Source: Pyropia haitanensis
Lineage: Eukaryota; Rhodophyta; Bangiophyceae; Bangiales; Bangiaceae
Reading direction: 5' to 3'
DNA: 64,000 bases
Assembly (NCBI GenBank): GCA_008729055.1
Contig: SDUX01000001.1
Location: forward strand, 3,015,206 to 3,079,205
Below, one piece after another: positions 32,958 to 44,268 of this stretch. Under the pieces are notes generated by a model, which worked only from the letters and a program-made list of their open reading frames with translations, did not search any database and had not been told where the DNA came from. Positions within the stretch are counted from its first letter, which is position 1; every line of letters starts with the position of its first letter. A program made the position numbers and the translations under genes.

Positions 32958-34654
32958 GGCGGCGGTGGCGGCCGCCGGGCAGACGGGGGGATGAGCGACA
33001 CGGGCGGGAGCTTGGGGTGGGGGGTGGGGGGGGGCGGCCTCGGCATTGGGCGCTGGATGGCGGGCGGGTTTGGGGGGGGGGTGCCGCCGGGGGGGTGGGG
33101 GGGGGGGGGGGTTGAGGGGGGGGGGCGCCCGCACTATACAGACGGCTTCCGCGGGTCCCAGCGGTCGCCGGGCTCGGCGGGCGAGCGCCGGTCGTGGCGG
33201 GCGGGGTGCTGGGAGGCGGGCTGCGCGGCGGCCGCGTGTGGCGCCACGGCGGGCTCGGGGGTACGTGCCGGCTGCCCTCTTTGGGGGGGTTGGGGGGGGG
33301 GGGGGGGGGGCGGGGGGTGGTGGCGCGGTGGAGGCGGAGAGCGGGAGGTGGGGGGGGGGGGGGTGGGGGTCGTGACCGTGACTGCCCTTGCCGACGGACC
33401 GCGCGGCGGCGGCGGTGGCAGGGGCGGTGGCGGTGGCGGTGGTGGCGGTGGCGGTGGCCGTGGCGGTGGCGGTTGCGGTGGTGACAGTGGCGGTTGTGGT
33501 GGCGCTGCGGCTGGGCCGCTTGCGCGACGGGCCCGTGCGTGGTGGGTGGTTGGGAGGTTGTGGGGGGGTCGCCCCCGGCGGGTGCGGCGCGCCTGCGGTC
33601 GGCCGAGAGGTGCGTCGGGTGGTGACTGACGGGCCCCCCGTTGTTGGTTGGTGTGGCTGGTGTTTGTCCTTGCCTGCGCGACGGCCGTGCGGGCGTGGCG
33701 GTGTGGGTCCCCCCTCGTCTGGGCGCGGTGCGTGCATGTCTGCGGCTGCCCGCCGTCCTCCTGGTCTGCCGGGCCGGGGGCTGGCTGCGGGACGGCCGCC
33801 CCGGTGCCGACGGCGGTGGGACGTTGCCTGGCCTGTTTTCCCCCCCCTTTTTTTTTTTTTTTTTTGCCTGTCACGCCTGCCCCCTATCTCTTTTCCCTTT
33901 GCCACAGTGTGACCTGTGCTCTGGGCGGCTCCCCTTCCAGTGGGTCGCCTTTGTGTGCCTGCTGCTTGGCGGCGTCGTTGCCGTAGGCGTGTCGGCCTAC
34001 ACGCACGTCTCCGAGACGAGCTCCCTCTTTGCCTTTGACTGGGACGCCTCTGCGTACGGCACCCTCCTGTCGGCACCCGTGGCGGGCATGGCCGGCGGCG
34101 GCGCGCTGGTGCTCGCGTCGGCCCTCATCTGGTGCGCCTTCCGGTCGGACCGGCTCGGCTCGGCCTTCAAAGGCCTCTTCCTCGCCCTCGTCGCGGCCGC
34201 CATTGGCGCGTGCGCCACCGCCGGCACGGTCGGCCTGCTCGTCGGCGCCGGCGCGGCGGTGCCGGCCTCCGCGTCGGTCGCGTCATCCGCGTTTGCCGCC
34301 GCCGCGCGGGACGCGTGGACCGCGACCGTCACGGCGGGCGTGTCGACGCTGCCGTGCGCGACGCAGGCGCGGTTCTTGTGCGACGGCTTTGACGACCGCG
34401 ACTGCCTCCGCCGCGGTGACCCGGTCCGCAACGCCCGCTGCGCGACGGTGTGCGCGCCGGGCGTGGACGGCGCGCCCGCGTTCAACGACACGTTCCGCCG
34501 CGGCTGCGGGCGGGTGGTGCTGCGGTTTTACCGGCGCTGGTTTTTGACGCTCGGCGTGGGGGGGGTCGTCGCCGCCGCCCTGGGGGGGGTCGCGTTTGTC
34601 GCCACCGCGTGCGGCGTGAGCTTCCGGCTGAGCCAGCAGCTCGAGCTGTGGTGA
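32850..34654 (+). CDS. Four-TM tetraspanin-like membrane protein, two exons
   Basis: Exon 1 is 32850-33260 and exon 2 is 33908-34654. The intron starts GTACGT and ends TTTGCCACAG, phase 0 on both sides, giving 385 residues. Exon 1 encodes a disordered Gly-rich N-terminal tail with a long Gly run. Exon 2 has TM1 (QWVAFVCLLLGGVVAVG), TM2 (AGGGALVLASALIW), TM3 (LFLALVAAAIGACATAG), a roughly 90-residue loop with six Cys and an NDT glycosylation site, and TM4 (LTLGVGGVVAAALGGVAF). The short first loop, large Cys-rich second loop and four helices match tetraspanin topology, but the CCG motif is absent, so the family call is tentative. ATG 32692 could be the true start if a C run near 32731-32743 is off by a base. 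Confidence 0.65.
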
Positions 34655-34939
34655 CGTTTGGGGGGGGGGGGGGGGGGGACGCGACGCGACGGAGGGGCTG
34701 GGACCGACCACAAAGGGGCGCGGGAGGGGGAAGGGTGCCGCGAGAGAGGCTGGACAGACAGAGGGGTGACACGCAGAGGAGAGCAACGAGACACGCGGCG
34801 GCGCGCGCGGCCGCCCCGCGACGCCCCCGCGGGCGCCGCGGGCGGCTCGCCACGCCCGCCGCCATTCTATTCCCCCGTCCCCGCCGCCGGCCGGCCGGCC
34901 GGCCGTCGCCCGCCCGCCCGCCCGCCCGCGCGCGCGCGC

Positions 34940-34953
34940 TCAGCCGCCGCCGT

Positions 34954-34999
<46 letters not shown>

Positions 35000-36298
35000 C
35001 GCCTCGGCCGGCGTGCGGGTGGTCATGGAGAGGGCGTGGACGCGCTCGGCGAGCTCGTCTGCGAGCAGCGCGTAGACGCGGCGGTGGCGGCCGACGCGGG
35101 AGACGCCCGCAAACGCGTCGGAGGTGATGCTCAGGCTGTGGGTGGTCGAGGAGAAGGGGGGGGGGGGGAGGGGGCCGAGGCAGGGTGGGAGCGGCAAGGG
35201 CGGCGCCACACGGGTGGGCCGTCGCCCCGCGCCAACGTCCCCGCCCCACCGAGCGCCCCCCGTGGCACACGCGCCGCGGCCGCCGGGTCAGTAGGGCGGC
35301 CCTCAGCAGACCCGCGTGGCCGCGCCCCGCGCCTAGTAGCCGCGGCCGGCACCTCCCGTGGCAAGCCCGCCCGCCCCGACCGCCCACCCCTCCCTCCGCC
35401 GCGGCGCGCGCCCACCTCTGCCTCCTCCCCCCCCCCCAACCCCGCCTCCGCCCCCCCCATCCCCAACACCACCACACGCGTCGGCGAGCACGCGGCGGCC
35501 GCTGCGGGTGGCCAGGCGGCCACCCAAACGCACCCCCCTCCCGCCGGCGCCCCCCCCAGCCCCCCCCCCCCCGGCCAGCACGTACCGAAAGTGCGTCTCG
35601 CCCGTGCCCGGGTTCCCCGCGTGCCCCGCGTGGGCGGCCGACTCATCCACCAGCTCCACGTGCGACGGCGCCAAGCCGGCAGTAACCTGTGCGCGACGGC
35701 GCGCCGGGGGGGGGGGAGGGGGGGGGGGGCGGGGACCGCGGGGGGAAGAGGGGGCTCGCGGCGCCGGCCGCGCGTCGCGGCGGCACAAAACAGAAAAAAA
35801 AAAAAAAAAAAGACGCAAAAACAACAAAAAGAGGCAGCACACCCCTCCCGGTCCGCGGGGCGGGGGCGGCGTCAGCAGCCGCGTGCCGCACACACGCCGT
35901 GCGGCTGCACGACGGGCATCGCCCATCCCTCCTGGCGCTCCCCCCCCCCCCCCCCCCCCCCCGCCCCCACCCGTCCGCCGGCCTCCCATCGGCGCTCCCC
36001 AGCGCGGCGCCTCCGCTCCCCAACCGCGCCGCCCCCCCCCGCGGCCGCCCGCGGCGCGCGGGCGACGGGGACCCCCCCCCCCCCTCCCCCCCCCCCTCTC
36101 TCCCCCCACCGGCGGCGACCCCTCTACCACGCCGCCCACGCCCGCGGCCGCCGCCTCCCCCCGTACCTTGCGCAGGATCCGGTCATAGTAGATGGTCGAC
36201 GCGGCCGCCGCCGCCGCCGCCGCCGCCGTCGCCGGCGGCGGCGCCGACGGCGCGGCGCCGCCCGCCGCGGTGGCCATTGTCGCCACCCACCGGCGCAT
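34940..36298 (-). CDS. BolA family protein, three exons
   Basis: BolA proteins pair with monothiol glutaredoxins in Fe-S cluster handling and iron sensing. The exons are 36167-36298, 35586-35686 and 34940-35135 on the minus strand; all junctions are GT-AG and the spliced frame gives 142 residues. After an Ala-rich N-terminus (about 35 residues, possibly a weak organelle signal) come YYDRILRK, then APSHVELVDESAAHAGHAGNPG, then ETHFRLSITSDAFAGVSRVGRHRRVYALLADEL and RVHALSM with the invariant His. An Ala run ends the protein. A second in-frame ATG (36277) would shorten the N-terminus by seven residues. Intron 1 holds a poly-A run (about 35790-35811 on plus). The gene is convergent with the tetraspanin-like gene (285 bp between the stops). 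Confidence 0.9.
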
Positions 36299-37008
36299 CC
36301 CACGCGGGCGGCGGTGGACGGGCCGCCCGGGAGACGGGTGAGGTGGTGGGCAAGGCGGTGGGGGGAGGGCGGCGGTGACAATGGAAGGCGTGGGGTGGGG
36401 GGCGGTCGGGAGGGGGGGGGGGGGGGGGCCGAAGCGGGCGGGGTACAGTACACCAGCCGCGGCGTGACGGGCGCACCGCCGACGGCCGACCGCGGCGAGG
36501 TTGGGGATCCCGCGCGGCGCGTGCCAGCAAGAATCCCGGCCCGCCGCGCCACGGAAAAAAGTCGGCTGCCGCATGTGCATGCGCCGGCGCGGCGCGCCGG
36601 CGCCATCCCGGCCGCGGCAGCCACACGGGCGCGCGGCGATGGCGCCCGCGCATCCCCGCGCGGCGGCGGCGGGGTGGGTGGGGCGGCGGCGGGGTGGGTG
36701 GGGGCTCCCCCGGGGTGGCGCCGCCGCTGTGCCCGTGGGCAGGCTGGCTGCCCCGCCGGTGGCCGCCGCTGCGCGGCGCTTCCTGCCCCCGCGGCCGCTT
36801 CATATAGCGTCCCGCCCGCGCCCGCCCGCCGCTGCGTGTCCCGCTCGTTCGCCTCGCATCCACACCCGTCAAGGCATCTCTTCCCGCCGCCGCCCCTCCC
36901 GCCGTTCGTGCCCCTGGTCCCTCCCGGGTCTTGTTCTCCACCCAAGCCCGCCGTGTGCGGCCGGCCGCCCTACTACCCCCTCCCAAGGCCCCACCCGCGC
37001 CCACCGCC
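36299..37008. other. Divergent promoter region between BolA and ABHD12-like genes
   Basis: This 710-bp gap separates divergent starts. It holds a G run at 36412-36430 and a TATA-like TTCATATAGCG at about 36800. No gene is seen. Confidence 0.55.
36800..36808 (+). promoter_or_regulatory. Possible TATA element of the ABHD12-like gene
   Basis: TCATATAGC lies about 205 bp upstream of ATG 37009 in otherwise GC-rich sequence. The following leader is pyrimidine-rich. Position is plausible; evidence is only the motif. Confidence 0.3.
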
Positions 37009-38389
37009 ATGCCCTGGTGGGCCGTCCTCCTCACCGTCCTCGCCGCGGTCGCGGCGGCCGCCGCCGCCCTCGTCACCGCCTTTGCCACCAGCCCCCGCGT
37101 GCAGCGCTTCTTCCTCCTGCTGCCCCTCTCCCCCCCCACGTGGGTCGTCCCCATCCACGACCCCGCCCGGATGGGCCTCCTCCACGCCCGCCCCGTGGCC
37201 ATCCCCACCGCGGGCGGCGCCGCGGTGCTGCGCGGCTGGCACGTCCCGCCCCCCGGTCCGCCCTTCCCGCCCGTCGCCCCCCCCCCAGCGGCGGCCGCCG
37301 CCGGCGGGCGCACCCCCCCTAACAAACCCCCCTCCCCCCCCCCCCCCACCACCACCACCACCACCACCACCACCGCCGCCGCCACCGCCGCGGCGTCGGC
37401 GGCGGCCGCGCTCGACGCGCACCTCGACGGCCGCCTCGCGACCGACGGCCGCCCCGCGGTGCTCTACTGCCACGGCCACGGCGGCAGCCGGGGCACCCCC
37501 CCCAGCCGGGCCGCGTTTGCGCGTGACGTCGCCGCCGGCGCGGGCGTCCACGTCCTCGCCTGGGACCCGCGGGGGTATGGCGACACGGACCGCTGGCGGG
37601 GGGGGCCGACCGAAGCGACGCTGCGGGAGGACGCGGCGGCGGCGGCGGCGTGGCTCGCCGCCCGCCTCGCGGGGGAGCCCCGCCCGGCCGCCACGCCAGC
37701 GGCGGCGGCGGCCGCCGCGGCGGCCGCGTCCCGCGCGACGGCCGGCGCGGCGCCACCCCGTGGCACGGCCGTGTCGGCCGCCGCGGCCGCCGCGGCAGCG
37801 TCGCGGCTGATTGTGTACGGCCACTCGGCGGGCGGGGCGGTGGCGGTGGCGGCGGCGGCGGCGACGCGCCCCGCGGGGCTCGCCCTGTCGGGCGCGTGGA
37901 CGTCCCTGCCCGACGCGGCGTCGGCACACCCGGGCACCGCGCCGCTGCGGGCGGTGCCGGGGCTGTGGCCCGCGCTGCGGTCGCGGATTGGGGACCGGCT
38001 GGACAATGAGGCGGTGCTGGCGGGCCGTGCGGCTGGGGGTGGGGGGGGGGGGACGCGGACGGCACGGGCGCCGGCGGGGGGGGTGGCCACGGCGGCGGCG
38101 GCGGCGGCGGGCTCGCGTGCCCGCTGCTGCTGCTGCACAACCCGGCCGACCCGGTCATGCCCTACGCCCACGCGCTGCGGCTGCGGGCGGCGGCGGCGGC
38201 GGGGGGGGTGCCCGTCGCGCTCGTCCCGACGCCGGGGCGGGGGCACAAGGCGGGCTGGCGGTCGCCGCCTTTCTTCCCGGCGTTTACGGGCTGGCTCGCC
38301 GAGGTGACGGGCGCCGCCGCCGAGGAGGGGGGGGGGGGGGGTGGCGCCACCTCGTGGCGCCGCTGGAAGAGGTGCCGTTGCCAGTGTGA
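37009..38389 (+). CDS. ABHD12-like membrane-anchored alpha/beta-hydrolase
   Basis: This is a serine hydrolase of the ABHD12/ABHD13 type; animal ABHD12 hydrolyses lysophosphatidylserine, but the substrate here is unknown. ATG 37009 (CACCGCCATGC) opens with a signal anchor (VLLTVLAAVAAAAAALV). The core shows LYCHGHGGSRG (oxyanion loop), AWDPRGYGDTD, nucleophile YGHSAGG, ALSGAWTSLPDAA and a DNEAVLA segment. The acid (HNPADPVMPYAHA) and catalytic His (PGRGHKAGW) lie in another frame, reached inside the 12-G run at 38041-38052. A second G run (38327-38341) shifts again to the ending HLVAPLEEVPLPV with stop at 38389. With both shifts allowed, all three triad residues are present in order. A Pro/Thr insert encoded by an ACC repeat (about 37348-37374) lies in the cap region. 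Confidence 0.75.
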
Positions 38390-38544
38390 CCCCGCGCCGC
38401 CGCCGCCCGCCGCCTCACCGCCATTGTTTGATTGCTGCTGCCGCTGCCGCTGCCGCCGCTGTCGTTGCCGCCGCCGTCGCCGCCGCCTTTACCGACATCG
38501 CTGCCGCCGCCGCCACCGCCGCCGCCGCCTTGACCAACATCGCT

Positions 38545-38585
<41 letters not shown>

Positions 38586-40595
38586 CGCCGCTGTTGCCTG
38601 CAAAGACTTGGCCGCATCGGCGCCCGCCACCGCCACCGTCGTGCGCGTAGTTGGGGACGGGGACGCCTCCGCCGCCTCGGCAGCCCGCTCCGCCATCGCG
38701 GCTGTGCCCATCGCGATCTGCCGCGCTTGCGCGCCGGCGGCGGTGGTGGTCACCCGCCGGCGCCCCCTGCCTGGTGCCCGGCGGGGTGGTCCTCGGCGGC
38801 GCCGCCCCCGCCGTGTCAGACAACGCAACCATTGCGGCGGGGCACGCCCGGCGCCCACCTGTCGCGCCGCCCTTCCATGACGACGCCAAGCGTGATGAAC
38901 TCGGGGGGAGGGGCAGTAGCGAGGCACAGACGTGGTAGAAGGAGGACGTGAATGTGGAAAGGTGGCGGCGGCGGCTGGGCGCCTCGTGAGAACAGTCAGT
39001 AAACAGAGATGCGTCTGCGCCTGTGCCCACAAAGAGGGGGGTCGAGGGGAAGGGGGTATGAGGTGGAAAAAGCGGGACTGGCGGCGCCCGTCCAGGCGGC
39101 ACCCAAACGCGCCTGCCGCCCGAGACTGGCGGCATACCGCCGCTGCCACCACTAGCCGGCCAGCGCCTCCCCACGGCCGACCGCCGGCTCCCCCCCCACA
39201 ATCAGCGCTGGGATCACCCGCCGCGGCGCGTTCTCCCCCACGCTCATCAGCCAGCCCCGCTGGAAGCGAGCGGGTCTGGCGAGCGACCCCTCCCTTCTGG
39301 TGCCCCCCCTTTACCCCACCAGCACGGCAGCGGCCCGTGCGATCACGCGTCTCCTTGACCTCCGCACCACCTCGGCAGCAGCCGGCCGCGGGAGCCACTC
39401 CCTGCACCCCCCCACCCACAACTGCTTTCGCCGTGCCGCAGCTTTGCCGCAGCAGCCGCTCTCCCCTGTACAACCCCTTCCACCCACGCGCCCACACCAG
39501 CCACGCCCCCCACCAGAGCGCGTACCACGCCTGACGACGCGCCGGCCACCGCGCACACTCACCCCGCCGCATCGAGACGCCGCCACCCACACGCCCACTG
39601 CCACCGCGACCGGCCGGCGCCCAGTGGCTCGCAACCCTCGCCCCGCGTGGGCGGCTGCGGCGGCGTTGCCGTCGTCGCCGTCCCCCCTCCACAGCTGTCC
39701 CACACCTCGGCCAGCCGCGGTGCCACCGCCGCAGCCCGCCCTACCCGCTGCCGCGGCAGCCGCCGCCGCATCTACCGCCTCCACTGGATTGCAACCGCAC
39801 CCCCGTCGACGCTATCGACGCCACACCACCGCGCCGCCGCTCGCGCACACCAGCTGCGGCCACCGTTCCTCCTTTCCCTCCCACGACCAGCGCAAACCCA
39901 AACGTCCGACACCTCCGCCTCTGCGTCGCCGCTCCTCTCGCCACAGCCGCGGCCACCACCACCAACCAACCCGCTCGGGGAAAGAGACCGCCCTGGCGAC
40001 GGCAGCTGCCACATCCAGCTGGTGGGGGCGGCAGGACACTCCGATGGGGCTTGAGAGCGGCAGCCGCCCCGCCGGTCAGGGGTGGCTGGAGCCCACGCCG
40101 ACGCGCGCCCGCGGGGGTGCTGTGGCGCGGCCGCTGGCGTCGCCGTCGTCCCGTCGACTTGTCGAGGCCGTCTCTGGCCTCGTTTTTGTGGTGTTGTTGG
40201 TTTCTTCCGTGGCGCCGTCGCGGGTTCACCGTTGGCACCGCCCGCGGGGATCGGCGTGCTGCTGCCCTGCCGCATCGCCGTCACCTTTTCCCACCACCAT
40301 CCCCGTCGATGGCGTGCCGCGCGTTTGTGCCGGCCCACCGCGCCGCGGGGGCAAGCATCCCCCAACGCGACGCAGACGACCCAGAGCGGGAACACATAGG
40401 AAAAAAAAAAAATAGCCTTCAAGATTAGTCAAGGGCCCGCGCAGCCGGCACGAGCCGGCCTGCGCACAAAAAAAAAGAAAAAAAAAGGGGCGGGGAGGGG
40501 CTCGCGCGGTGCCCCCCCCCCCCCCCTCCGTCGGCACCCCCCGTCCGCCGCCCCCAAGCCATCCGCCCCGCCCCCCCCCCTCCCCCGCGCGCGCA
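38390..40595. other. Intergenic region with GCC-type repeats
   Basis: At 38430-38600 compound GCC/GCT repeats dominate. On the minus strand 38415-38720 encodes an Ala-rich stretch (AMAERAAEAAEASPSP...AADAAKSLQ) of coding-like composition, and a plus frame there is equally open, so I do not call a gene. The rest (38900-40400) has no motif. A-rich runs at 40401-40412 and 40467-40486 flank a hairpin near the 3' end of the Cys-rich gene. Confidence 0.45.
40439..40465 (-). terminator. Hairpin flanked by A/T runs, 3' flank of the Cys-rich secreted gene
   Basis: GCGCAGCCGGC and GCCGGCCTGCGC pair with a 4-base loop and one bulged C. On the minus strand it lies about 130 bp past the stop at 40596 and is flanked on both sides by T-rich runs. 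It looks like a 3' processing or termination feature; this is inference from shape only. Confidence 0.35.
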
Positions 40596-41264
40596 TCAAC
40601 AAAACGACTCGACGCAGCACGCGTGGACGCTCCCCTTGCGCCCCGCCGCGACGGTCAGCGGCCAAAAGCCCGAAAAGACCGTATCGCAGTAGGGCGGGCA
40701 GCAGCAGTAGGTGCGGCTGGTGCAGCCCGAAAAGTTCCACCACGGCCCGCACGCCGCCGCCTGCTGCGCGCACCAGCCGGAGCGGCCGACGCGGCCGTCG
40801 GGCGCGCCGCTCATGGCACGCGCGAGGACCTTCCCCAGCGCCTCCCACGCGGCCATCGAGTCAAAGTACACCCACCCAGAGTGGCCGTACGCGGGGGTGG
40901 AGCGCAGCGCGCCGAGCGTCGCCGCCACCTGCCCGTCGGGGAGGCTCGTCGACCGGAGCGCCGCCTCGGCCTTGGCAAGAAAGTCGTTCCACAGGGTCGG
41001 GGACACCCACACCCGCCCTTCGGGCGACACGTGCTGCCGGACGGTCGGCGCCGACGCGGCCGCGACAGCGTCGGCCGGGGGGTGTGGCGCCGCCGCCGCC
41101 GCCACGGCGGCCGCGGGGGGGGGTGCCGCCGCGTCGGCGGCGGCGCGGACCGCCACGCCGGCGGCAGGGGGCGCGGCGGCCACCGACGCGGCCACCACCG
41201 CCGCGGCCATTGCGAGCGCCGCGGCGAGCAGCGGCAGCCGCCGCGTCCACGACACGGCCGCCAT
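40596..41264 (-). CDS. Secreted cysteine-rich protein, unknown family
   Basis: This 222-residue protein starts at ATG 41264-41262. A signal peptide is clear (RRLPLLAAALAMAAAVVAASVAAA). An Ala/Pro linker (about residues 35-75) follows, then a globular part with VWVSPTLWNDFLAKAEAALR and YGHSGWVYFDSMAAWEALGKVLARAM. The last 60 residues hold ten Cys, including GWCAQQAAACG, SGCTSRTYCCCPPYC and HACCVESFC, which suggests a disulfide-rich module. I do not recognise the family. It could be a cell-wall or matrix protein. Confidence 0.65.
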   Translation of the reverse strand: MAAVSWTRRLPLLAAALAMAAAVVAASVAAAPPAAGVAVRAAADAAAPPPAAAVAAAAAPHPPADAVAAASAPTVRQHVSPEGRVWVSPTLWNDFLAKAEAALRSTSLPDGQVAATLGALRSTPAYGHSGWVYFDSMAAWEALGKVLARAMSGAPDGRVGRSGWCAQQAAACGPWWNFSGCTSRTYCCCPPYCDTVFSGFWPLTVAAGRKGSVHACCVESFC

Positions 41265-42127
41265 CGCGATGAGGGCAGAGTAGGAACGATCGGTAGGGGC
41301 GGCCAAGGCGGGGCGGGAGGGGCAAGGAGGAGCGGCGGGGCCGGAGGGGCAAGGAGGAGCGGCGGGGCGGGCGGCCTGCCGGTGCGGGTGGCAACGGCGA
41401 TGGCGGCGGCCGGCGGGGTGGCGTTGACGACCGGGGGGGCGCCGCGGGTGCAACAGCCAGCGGGCGACGGGGACAGCAGCGGGCGGCGTCGACGACGGGA
41501 TGGCGGCGGGGTGTGCTGCGAGCCCCCACCGCTCCCACCCTGCAGCCGCGCCGCCTCCATGTATATACCCGGCTGGGCCAGCCTCCGGCTGCGCCCGGCG
41601 GCGTCCCCACCACCCCCTCCCCCCCCCCCCCCCCCCCCCTTCCCCCTGGTTTCTCCCATCGCCGCCACCCCCGCGAGCCGCCCCGGGACAACAGTACCTC
41701 CTCCTCCGCCCCTCCCCCACCGCCGCACGCTTCCACCGCACCCGCCCCCGCCGCCTTCGCTGTCCGCCCGCGGATGGAGGGCGGGGGGGCAGAGGTGGCA
41801 GCCCGCCGCGGGCCGCGGCAGGAGCCGCGGAGGCGGGGGGGGGGAAGGGGGCACGCCACCCCCCCGAAACGGGTGCGCCGGCCGCGGCGGCGCGCTGTTT
41901 GCGGCACCCCCCCGCTGCCGCGGCCGCCGCGAGCGTCCCGCGCGCCGCGGCCGCCGCGGCCGCCGCCATCCCCGCTGCCAGGGCCAGTGACCACCCCCCC
42001 CCCCCCCCCGCCTCCCCCCGTGCGGCCGCCAGCGCACCGCCCGCGGGGCGCGCGCACGCGCCGCGGCGGCGGCGGCGTGGCCCACTGCCGAGGGGGGGGG
42101 GGGGAGGCGGCGGCGCGGCGCTGTTGC

Positions 42128-42164
<37 letters not shown>

Positions 42165-42874
42165 TCCCGCCGCCGCCGCCATTGTCGCCGCCGCCTCCCG
42201 CCGTCGCCGCCATTGTCGCCGCCGCCTCCCGCCGCCGCCGCCGCCCACCCCCCGCAGCGTGCGACAAAAAAAGAAAAAAACCGCGACCGCGGGGTGGTCC
42301 GAGGGGGGGGGGGCCGGTGGAGGTGAATGTTGGGTGTGTGAGGCGGCCACCCCCCCCCCCCCCCCCCCCCCCCCTTCCCTGCCCTGCCCCGCCACGGCAC
42401 CCGTGGCGGCCGTGGCAGCCGCGGCGGCCGCGGCTGCTGGTGCGGGCCAGCGCCCGCCAGCCGCGGCACCGCGTGACGTGCCGCGGCTGCCGGCCGCCGG
42501 CGGCCGTGCGTGCGGCCTTGGCCGCGTGACGCGCGTGGGCGGGGGGGGGGGGGGGGGGCGGGAGGCGCGCGCAGGGGGGCGCAGGGGTCGGGCAATGGCC
42601 CTCCCCCCCCCCCCCCCCCCCCCCGCCCCCCCCCAATCCCCCCCACCTGCGGAGAAAAAGGGCGGCGGGCGACACGCGCGGGCGCCACAACCAACGACGG
42701 CGGCGATTGCCCAAACCGCATCGGGGGAGGGGGGGGGGCGGACCGGGGGGGGGGGAGGTGCGCGGCAATGGCGCCGCGGCGCGGCGGCGGCGGTGCGGCT
42801 GCCGGCCACGGAGAGGCCGCGGTGCGCGACGCGGCGGTGGGTGGGCGCGCCGGCGGCGGCGGTGGCTGTGGCGT
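41265..42874. other. Intergenic, C/G-run rich
   Basis: No gene is seen. The region is built of C and G runs (41614-41638, 41997-42010, 42350-42374, 42540-42558, 42603-42624) and GCC repeats (42133-42165). A TATA-like motif is listed separately. Confidence 0.55.
41562..41568 (-). promoter_or_regulatory. Possible TATA box of the Cys-rich secreted gene
   Basis: On the minus strand the sequence reads GGGTATATACATGG, about 300 bp upstream of ATG 41264. It is the only TATATA in this GC-rich stretch. Confidence 0.35.
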
Positions 42875-43405
42875 CGTCCGTAAGATCGACAGCTGGCTAG
42901 TTTTGCGGCTGATACGTCGCTTCTGGGGATACCTTACGGAACACAATTTTTGTATAGACCCGTCCGTCAATACATAAAGGCCAGGATAGCGCTTCGGCCT
43001 GAACCAAGGCTACTCTTGTCATCTCACGCGTTCATGTCTCGTGGAAATGCCAGCACTGGAGCTCGTCCGATTGACGCGCGAGGATCTTGCTTTCTCGCAA
43101 GCCAGTCTGCGGGACAAGCAAGATATTGTTGCGGAGTTTGCTTTTTCCGCAAGTCTGCCACTCTTGCGCGGCCCATCGCGGAAATCTCCCTCTCCGCGAC
43201 TGTCATCGAACGTCGGAGTAGCCCCAATCAGAGGCCGGGACGGAACAGGTGTTCAAAGCCCTCGGCCGACTTGGCTGCCTGGACCAGCGCCGGGTTCTCG
43301 CACTCCCGCTGAGACAGCAGATGCTCGTTTACCTGCGCCAGCACCGCGGTGGAGTCACACACCTCAAGGCGGAGCATCACCACTGCCTGCCGTAGGCCGC
43401 CAGGC
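42875..43405 (+). repeat. Left terminal inverted repeat
   Basis: This 531-bp arm is inverted relative to 44265-44790. Inner boundary at CCGCCAGGC. It contains a less GC-rich stretch (ACACAATTTTTGTATAG) near the outer end. Confidence 0.85.
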
Positions 43406-44091
43406 TCTGGAATCTACGCCTCAGTGGATGCTGTTTCCATGGCGAGATCTACCGTCGAGAGCGAGGGGTATGCGGACGAGTTGCGGGGATGCGGAGGCGG
43501 GAGCTACTATCGGCTGACGCAAAGTTGATGGCGGGCACCATCCCCGCGCCACGCCACCGTTTCCAATTACAACAGCCTTCCAAGGCTGCCGCCCAGCAGC
43601 GCCCCGGAAAAGCCGTCAACATTGCGATCCCCACGGACGAAAACGGGGGGGGAGCGGACGGGCGTGGGGGAGTGAAGGTGAGAGGGCCGCCTGCGGGCAG
43701 AGAAGCGGGTGAGCGGAGTGGAGGGGAGGGGAAAGAGGGTGCCACCCATACGCGCAGCGCCATCCGCCCCAGCCGGGTCGTCGAGCGCCTCGTCAAAGCG
43801 TCTCCCCCTACATCACTGTTCTTACCCCCGGGCTCCGCCGAGTGCGGGAGATTTCCGTCGCAATGGCCCATGCAGAGGTATTTCCGCAAGGTACTCTGCG
43901 GCGACCCGCACCCGCGGTCACGTAATGTTTCTCTCGAACGAGGGGCGCAGACGCGGCACCATGGGGGGTTAGGGGCCACTGGACAAACGAATGCCCTCCA
44001 TTTCCAGATGACTCACTCGGTGACGCTCACTGGCAGCGGCAGCGAGCCCGCCCGCGCTTGTTGTTGATCACAGCGCGTGCGTTCTTTCCCC

Positions 44092-44268
44092 TCAATCGCA
44101 CACATTGTAGCACTCTGAGAGCGCCCACACGCCCACCAGGTTGCCCGACGCAGGGGACACGCCGACGGCCCAAAAGAGGGCGGCCGCCGCAAGAACGTCC
44201 TCGTCGGGGTCCACGCCCTCCGCCCGCAGCGGGTGGATATTGACAAAGTACACGTGACGCTCGCGCCT
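44092..44268 (-). pseudogene. Coding-like fragment inside the TIR element
   Basis: This minus-strand frame of about 58 codons reads RHVYFVNIHPLRAEGVDP... and ends ALSECYNVCD before a stop at 44092-44094. Its balanced composition (Phe, Tyr, Asn, Trp) is unlike the shadow frames nearby. It has no start codon and begins where the right TIR ends, so it looks like a captured gene piece. Family unknown. Confidence 0.35.

Noticed and set aside
30534..33629. Open frame of 1031 codons on the plus strand
   Set aside because: Most of it is G/C runs and GCC repeats that keep all frames open; only its last part (from 32850) is used as exon 1 of the tetraspanin-like gene.
38415..38720. Ala-rich minus-strand frame as a gene
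   Set aside because: It follows a GCC repeat, and the opposite strand is equally open, so neither strand can be preferred.
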